Origin: Propionibacteriaceae bacterium
GTDB taxonomy: Bacteria > Actinomycetota > Actinomycetes > Propionibacteriales > Propionibacteriaceae
Assembly (NCBI GenBank): GCA_025965155.1
Contig: JAOPXN010000053.1
Location: 1-56,240, forward strand
DNA length: 56,240 nucleotides
Direction: 5' to 3'
Part shown: positions 53,851 to 56,240 of the stretch, piece by piece
How positions within the stretch are numbered: position 1 is the first letter of the stretch
Layout: each line of letters starts with the position of its first letter
The notes under the pieces: model-generated
The model's input: only the letters and a program-made list of their open reading frames with translations
Database searches by the model: none
What the model was told of the DNA's origin: nothing
Program-made: the position numbers and the translations under genes

Positions 53851-55206
53851 TCAGTGGGCCGCCTCGCTGACCAGCTGTGAGCCGTGCCGGTTGGTCCTCA
53901 GATCGAACAAGGCGTACGCCGTGACGAATGCCAGGGCGATGGCTGGGACTATGAAGCCGATAGCCTGGTTGTCGCCCGCGGCGTCGACGATCCGACCCTG
54001 CAGCGGCGGTAGTAACGCTCCACCCAGGATCGCCATCACCAGACCTGCGGCGCCGAACTTGGTGTCATCACCGAGGCCTTGGAGCGCGACACCGTAGATG
54101 GTCGGGAACATCAAGGACAGCGAGAACGAGATGCCCACCACCGCGATTAGACCGACGATGTTCTGGGACACCACAGCGATCAGGCAGAGCACGACCCCCA
54201 GGGCTCCCATGGCGAACAGGAGCTTGGTGGGGCGGAACTTGCCCAACAGGTAGAACATCAGGAACCGGGCGAGCAGGAACAGCAACAGGCTGGCCTGCAG
54301 CCACAAGCCGGCGACAAACGGAGAGTAGCCGACTACGAACTCGGCGTACTGGATGGTGAACGACCAGGCGCAGACCTGGGCCCCGACATTGAAGAACTGG
54401 GCAACGACGCCCCAGCGGTAGTGCGGGTTCCTGAACAGCCTCCCGAACACGCCCTTCTGGGCGTGCGGGTGGGCTCCGCCGACCTCATGCTCGTGGTCCT
54501 CCAGCGGGTTGTGCATCTTCGTGAAGAAGATCAGCACCCAGATAATGACGAGCACGGCGGCGATACCCAGGTACGGGCCGAGCACCAGGCCCAGGTCCCG
54601 CTCCTGTGACGCGACCAGCTGCTCGGGCGTCATCCCCTGCTTGGCCTCCTCCTTCGTCAGCCGGGGAAGGATGAGCGCGGCACCGAGGAGCACGCCGATG
54701 TTGGCGCCGACCGGGTTGAAGGACTGGGCCAAGTTGAGCCGCCGGGTGGCCGTCTCCTCCGGTCCCATCGCGATGGCGAACGGGTTCGCCGACGTCTCCA
54801 GGATCGACAGGCCGGCCGCCAGGATGAACAAGGCGAGCAGGAACATGTTGTAGGTGAGCAGCTGGCTCGCTGGCAGGAACATCAGGCCACCGATCGCCGC
54901 CAGGCCCAGCCCGGTGAGCACGCCCGTCTTATAACCGAACCGCTTGTTGATGAAGGCGGCCGGGATGGCCAGCGTGAAGTAAGCACCGTAGTACGCGAAC
55001 TGCACGAGGGCGGACTCGAAGTTCGACATCGTGAAGATCTTCTTGAAGACACCGACCAGCACGTCGCTCAGGTTCGCGGCCGACCCCCACGCAGCAAAAC
55101 ACGCGACCAACAGGATGAACGGAAGGGTCAGGGCTGGGTAGACCAGCCGGGCCTTGCCGTTCTTTAGCTCGTCGTCGGCTCGTACTGCGTCTGGCGTGGT
55201 GGACAT
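53851..55206 (-). CDS. FucP-like sugar:proton symporter (MFS)
   Basis: A 451-residue membrane protein with about 12 hydrophobic segments. Family marks are PFILLVACFAAWGSAANLSD, FAYYGAYFTLAIPAAFINKR, LSILETSANPFAIAMGP and LNLAQSFNPVGANIGVLLG, matching the L-fucose/glucose:H+ symporter branch. A long cytoplasmic loop contains a His-rich stretch (EDHEHEVGGAHPHAQKG). ATG 55206 has GGAGAGG upstream. It likely imports fucose or a similar sugar. It lies upstream of glgX on the same strand. Confidence 0.9.
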   Translation of the reverse strand: MSTTPDAVRADDELKNGKARLVYPALTLPFILLVACFAAWGSAANLSDVLVGVFKKIFTMSNFESALVQFAYYGAYFTLAIPAAFINKRFGYKTGVLTGLGLAAIGGLMFLPASQLLTYNMFLLALFILAAGLSILETSANPFAIAMGPEETATRRLNLAQSFNPVGANIGVLLGAALILPRLTKEEAKQGMTPEQLVASQERDLGLVLGPYLGIAAVLVIIWVLIFFTKMHNPLEDHEHEVGGAHPHAQKGVFGRLFRNPHYRWGVVAQFFNVGAQVCAWSFTIQYAEFVVGYSPFVAGLWLQASLLLFLLARFLMFYLLGKFRPTKLLFAMGALGVVLCLIAVVSQNIVGLIAVVGISFSLSLMFPTIYGVALQGLGDDTKFGAAGLVMAILGGALLPPLQGRIVDAAGDNQAIGFIVPAIALAFVTAYALFDLRTNRHGSQLVSEAAH

Positions 55207-55333
55207 CGGACCTCTCCTTCGAGTACTCACCGAGCCGGATGGGCACCAACTCGGCCTATCGCTACATCACATCTTGCCCCTCATCCCCGGTGAGAGCGAG
55301 GTGCCTGCGGCATCGCCATCGTGGCGATCTGCG

Positions 55334-55639
55334 CTATTTCGCCTGGTACAGGCGAAGCTCGGAGGGCTCGGCCAAGAGGTCCTTGAGGATCTCGTTGCCC
55401 TCCTTGTTGTGCTTGGTTTCCATATGCTCGTCCCAGGCAGCGCGGGACTTGAACTGCTCCAGCATCACCCAGGTGTTGGGATCGTCCTGGGAGTGGACCA
55501 GATGCATGAAGACGTTGCCCTCCTCCTGCATGGTTGCGGCCCTCATCGCCTGTAGCTGCGCCTCTGCTTCAGCAAGCTTGTCGAGACGAGGCTTGATGGT
55601 CACAACGAGGAATAGAGGTCCGTCGTCGGCTTCGGTCAT
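55334..55639 (-). CDS. Antibiotic biosynthesis monooxygenase family protein (quinol monooxygenase)
   Basis: A 101-residue ABM-domain protein. LFLVVTIKPRLDKLAEAEAQ, EEGNVFMHLVHSQDDPNTWV and MLEQFKSRAAWDEHMETKH match the dimeric alpha+beta barrel of small cofactor-free monooxygenases such as YgiN. ATG 55639 has AAGGAC upstream; a longer frame is open but unsupported. The gene ends with TAG. It could also be a sugar-metabolism protein of the L-rhamnose mutarotase type, but the VMLEQF...H pattern favours ABM. Confidence 0.85.
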   Translation of the reverse strand: MTEADDGPLFLVVTIKPRLDKLAEAEAQLQAMRAATMQEEGNVFMHLVHSQDDPNTWVMLEQFKSRAAWDEHMETKHNKEGNEILKDLLAEPSELRLYQAK

Positions 55640-55731
55640 GTGTCCTTCTTCCTCGGGCAGGCCATTGGTGCGTACCCGGCGGCACCGCGCCGAGCCTAAA
55701 TCCGACCCTGCCATACAAAGGCCATCGGCGG

Positions 55732-56240
55732 CTAGAGCCGGATTGCCGCGACGGGAGCCGGCGGCCGAGCGTTCCGTACCGCCGACGATCCTTGATCAGG
55801 TGGCGTCGCGGCGAGCCTCCCTCCGGCTTTACAGCCGCCGCTGCCCCGGTCATGCCGTCTGCCCCCGTTGCCCCTACTCGGGCGGTCAGGATCGCTCGAC
55901 CGGCGCGCGGCCTTCCAGGTTGCGTGGGCGAATGGGTTGTTGCCGAGGTCGTGGGTGCCGGTGTTGGTGGTGAGGTAGATCCAGCCGTGGGGTGATCGCC
56001 ACAGGTAGAGGCCGGGTTGGGGTTGGAGGACTGTCCAGCGGCTGAAGGTTTTGAGTCGGTGCTGGCTGCGGGAGAGTGGTCCGAGGTTGTGGAGTCCGGT
56101 CTGGCCGGGTGGCCCGCCGCGGTCGGGTGGTTGGTAGGGGGTGGTGTGGTCGAGGTCCATGGTGCGGCTGGTGGTGGGGGCGTAGGGGAAGATGCTGGCG
56201 GGGTTGCGGAGTCGGAGGGCTTCGCGGGTCCGGGTGGGGA
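55732..56240 (-). CDS. HNH endonuclease (DUF222-type), C-terminal part
   Basis: Partial gene whose 5' end lies beyond the right edge. The frame reads NPASIFPYAPTTSRTMDLDH, with the HNH core HTTPYQPPDRGGPPGQTGLHN and RSQHRLKTFSRWTVLQPQPG, then WRSPHGWIYLTTNTGTHDLG. This is the C-terminal end of the DUF222/13E12-repeat HNH endonucleases that are multicopy in many actinobacteria. After NNPFAHATWKAARR the sequence becomes Arg/Gly/Pro-rich and runs about 50 residues to a TAG, longer than usual, so the original stop may have been lost. Confidence 0.8.
   Translation of the reverse strand, partial: PTRTREALRLRNPASIFPYAPTTSRTMDLDHTTPYQPPDRGGPPGQTGLHNLGPLSRSQHRLKTFSRWTVLQPQPGLYLWRSPHGWIYLTTNTGTHDLGNNPFAHATWKAARRSSDPDRPSRGNGGRRHDRGSGGCKAGGRLAATPPDQGSSAVRNARPPAPVAAIRL

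Overview
The window is high-GC actinobacterial DNA. Lineage evidence: the tig / clpP1-clpP2-clpX block beside valS and folC-DUF4233-ndk, a TIGR03960 radical SAM protein, an F420-type PPOX protein, many GTG starts, and a DUF222/HNH endonuclease at the right edge. The gene content fits Propionibacteriales (a Microlunatus-like organism), but that placement is inference. No phage, insertion sequence, integrase or CRISPR array was seen.

1-17.9 kb is mostly housekeeping. It holds an MFS exporter, a broken AbiEi/DUF559-type gene, an SRPBCC protein, a B12-binding radical SAM protein, HU, a NarL-type two-component pair, ndk-DUF4233-folC, valS, clpX-clpP2-clpP1, a glutathione peroxidase, a GNAT acetyltransferase and trigger factor. 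Strong hairpins separate several of these units. Two tRNA genes follow, Pro-TGG and Gly-TCC.

18.3-31.1 kb is accessory. It holds a secreted EEP-family nuclease/phosphatase, a globin-P450 pair, an F420-type PPOX protein coupled to a carboxylesterase, small unknown proteins, a short membrane gene frameshifted in a CCGG tandem repeat, a large secreted M14 metallocarboxypeptidase, an ECF sigma factor coupled to a membrane-anchored partner, and a DNA/RNA non-specific endonuclease.

31.3-41.5 kb deals with signalling, stress and envelope. An orphan sensor kinase lies directly upstream of a GT20 (trehalose-6-phosphate synthase family) protein in which most ligand-binding residues are replaced. A YihY/BrkB protein follows. 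Next comes an iron/oxidative-stress set: a CDGSH protein, a heme-oxygenase-fold iron enzyme, a transglutaminase-like protein lacking its histidine, and Dps. A class A penicillin-binding protein ends the region.

41.5-56.2 kb is mainly sugar metabolism. It holds a flavin reductase, glucuronate isomerase (uxaC), two LacI regulators, an IolE-like TIM-barrel protein, and a sugar ABC transporter (binding protein plus two permeases, no ATPase) with a LacI-type palindrome over its probable -35 box. After these come a lipid kinase, a glgX interrupted by one in-frame amber codon, a FucP-like symporter, a small monooxygenase and the end of an HNH endonuclease gene.

The observations most worth following are the degenerate GT20 protein with its adjacent orphan kinase, the amber-split glgX, the CCGG-slippage membrane gene, and the three 11-bp tandem repeats upstream of the secreted nuclease.
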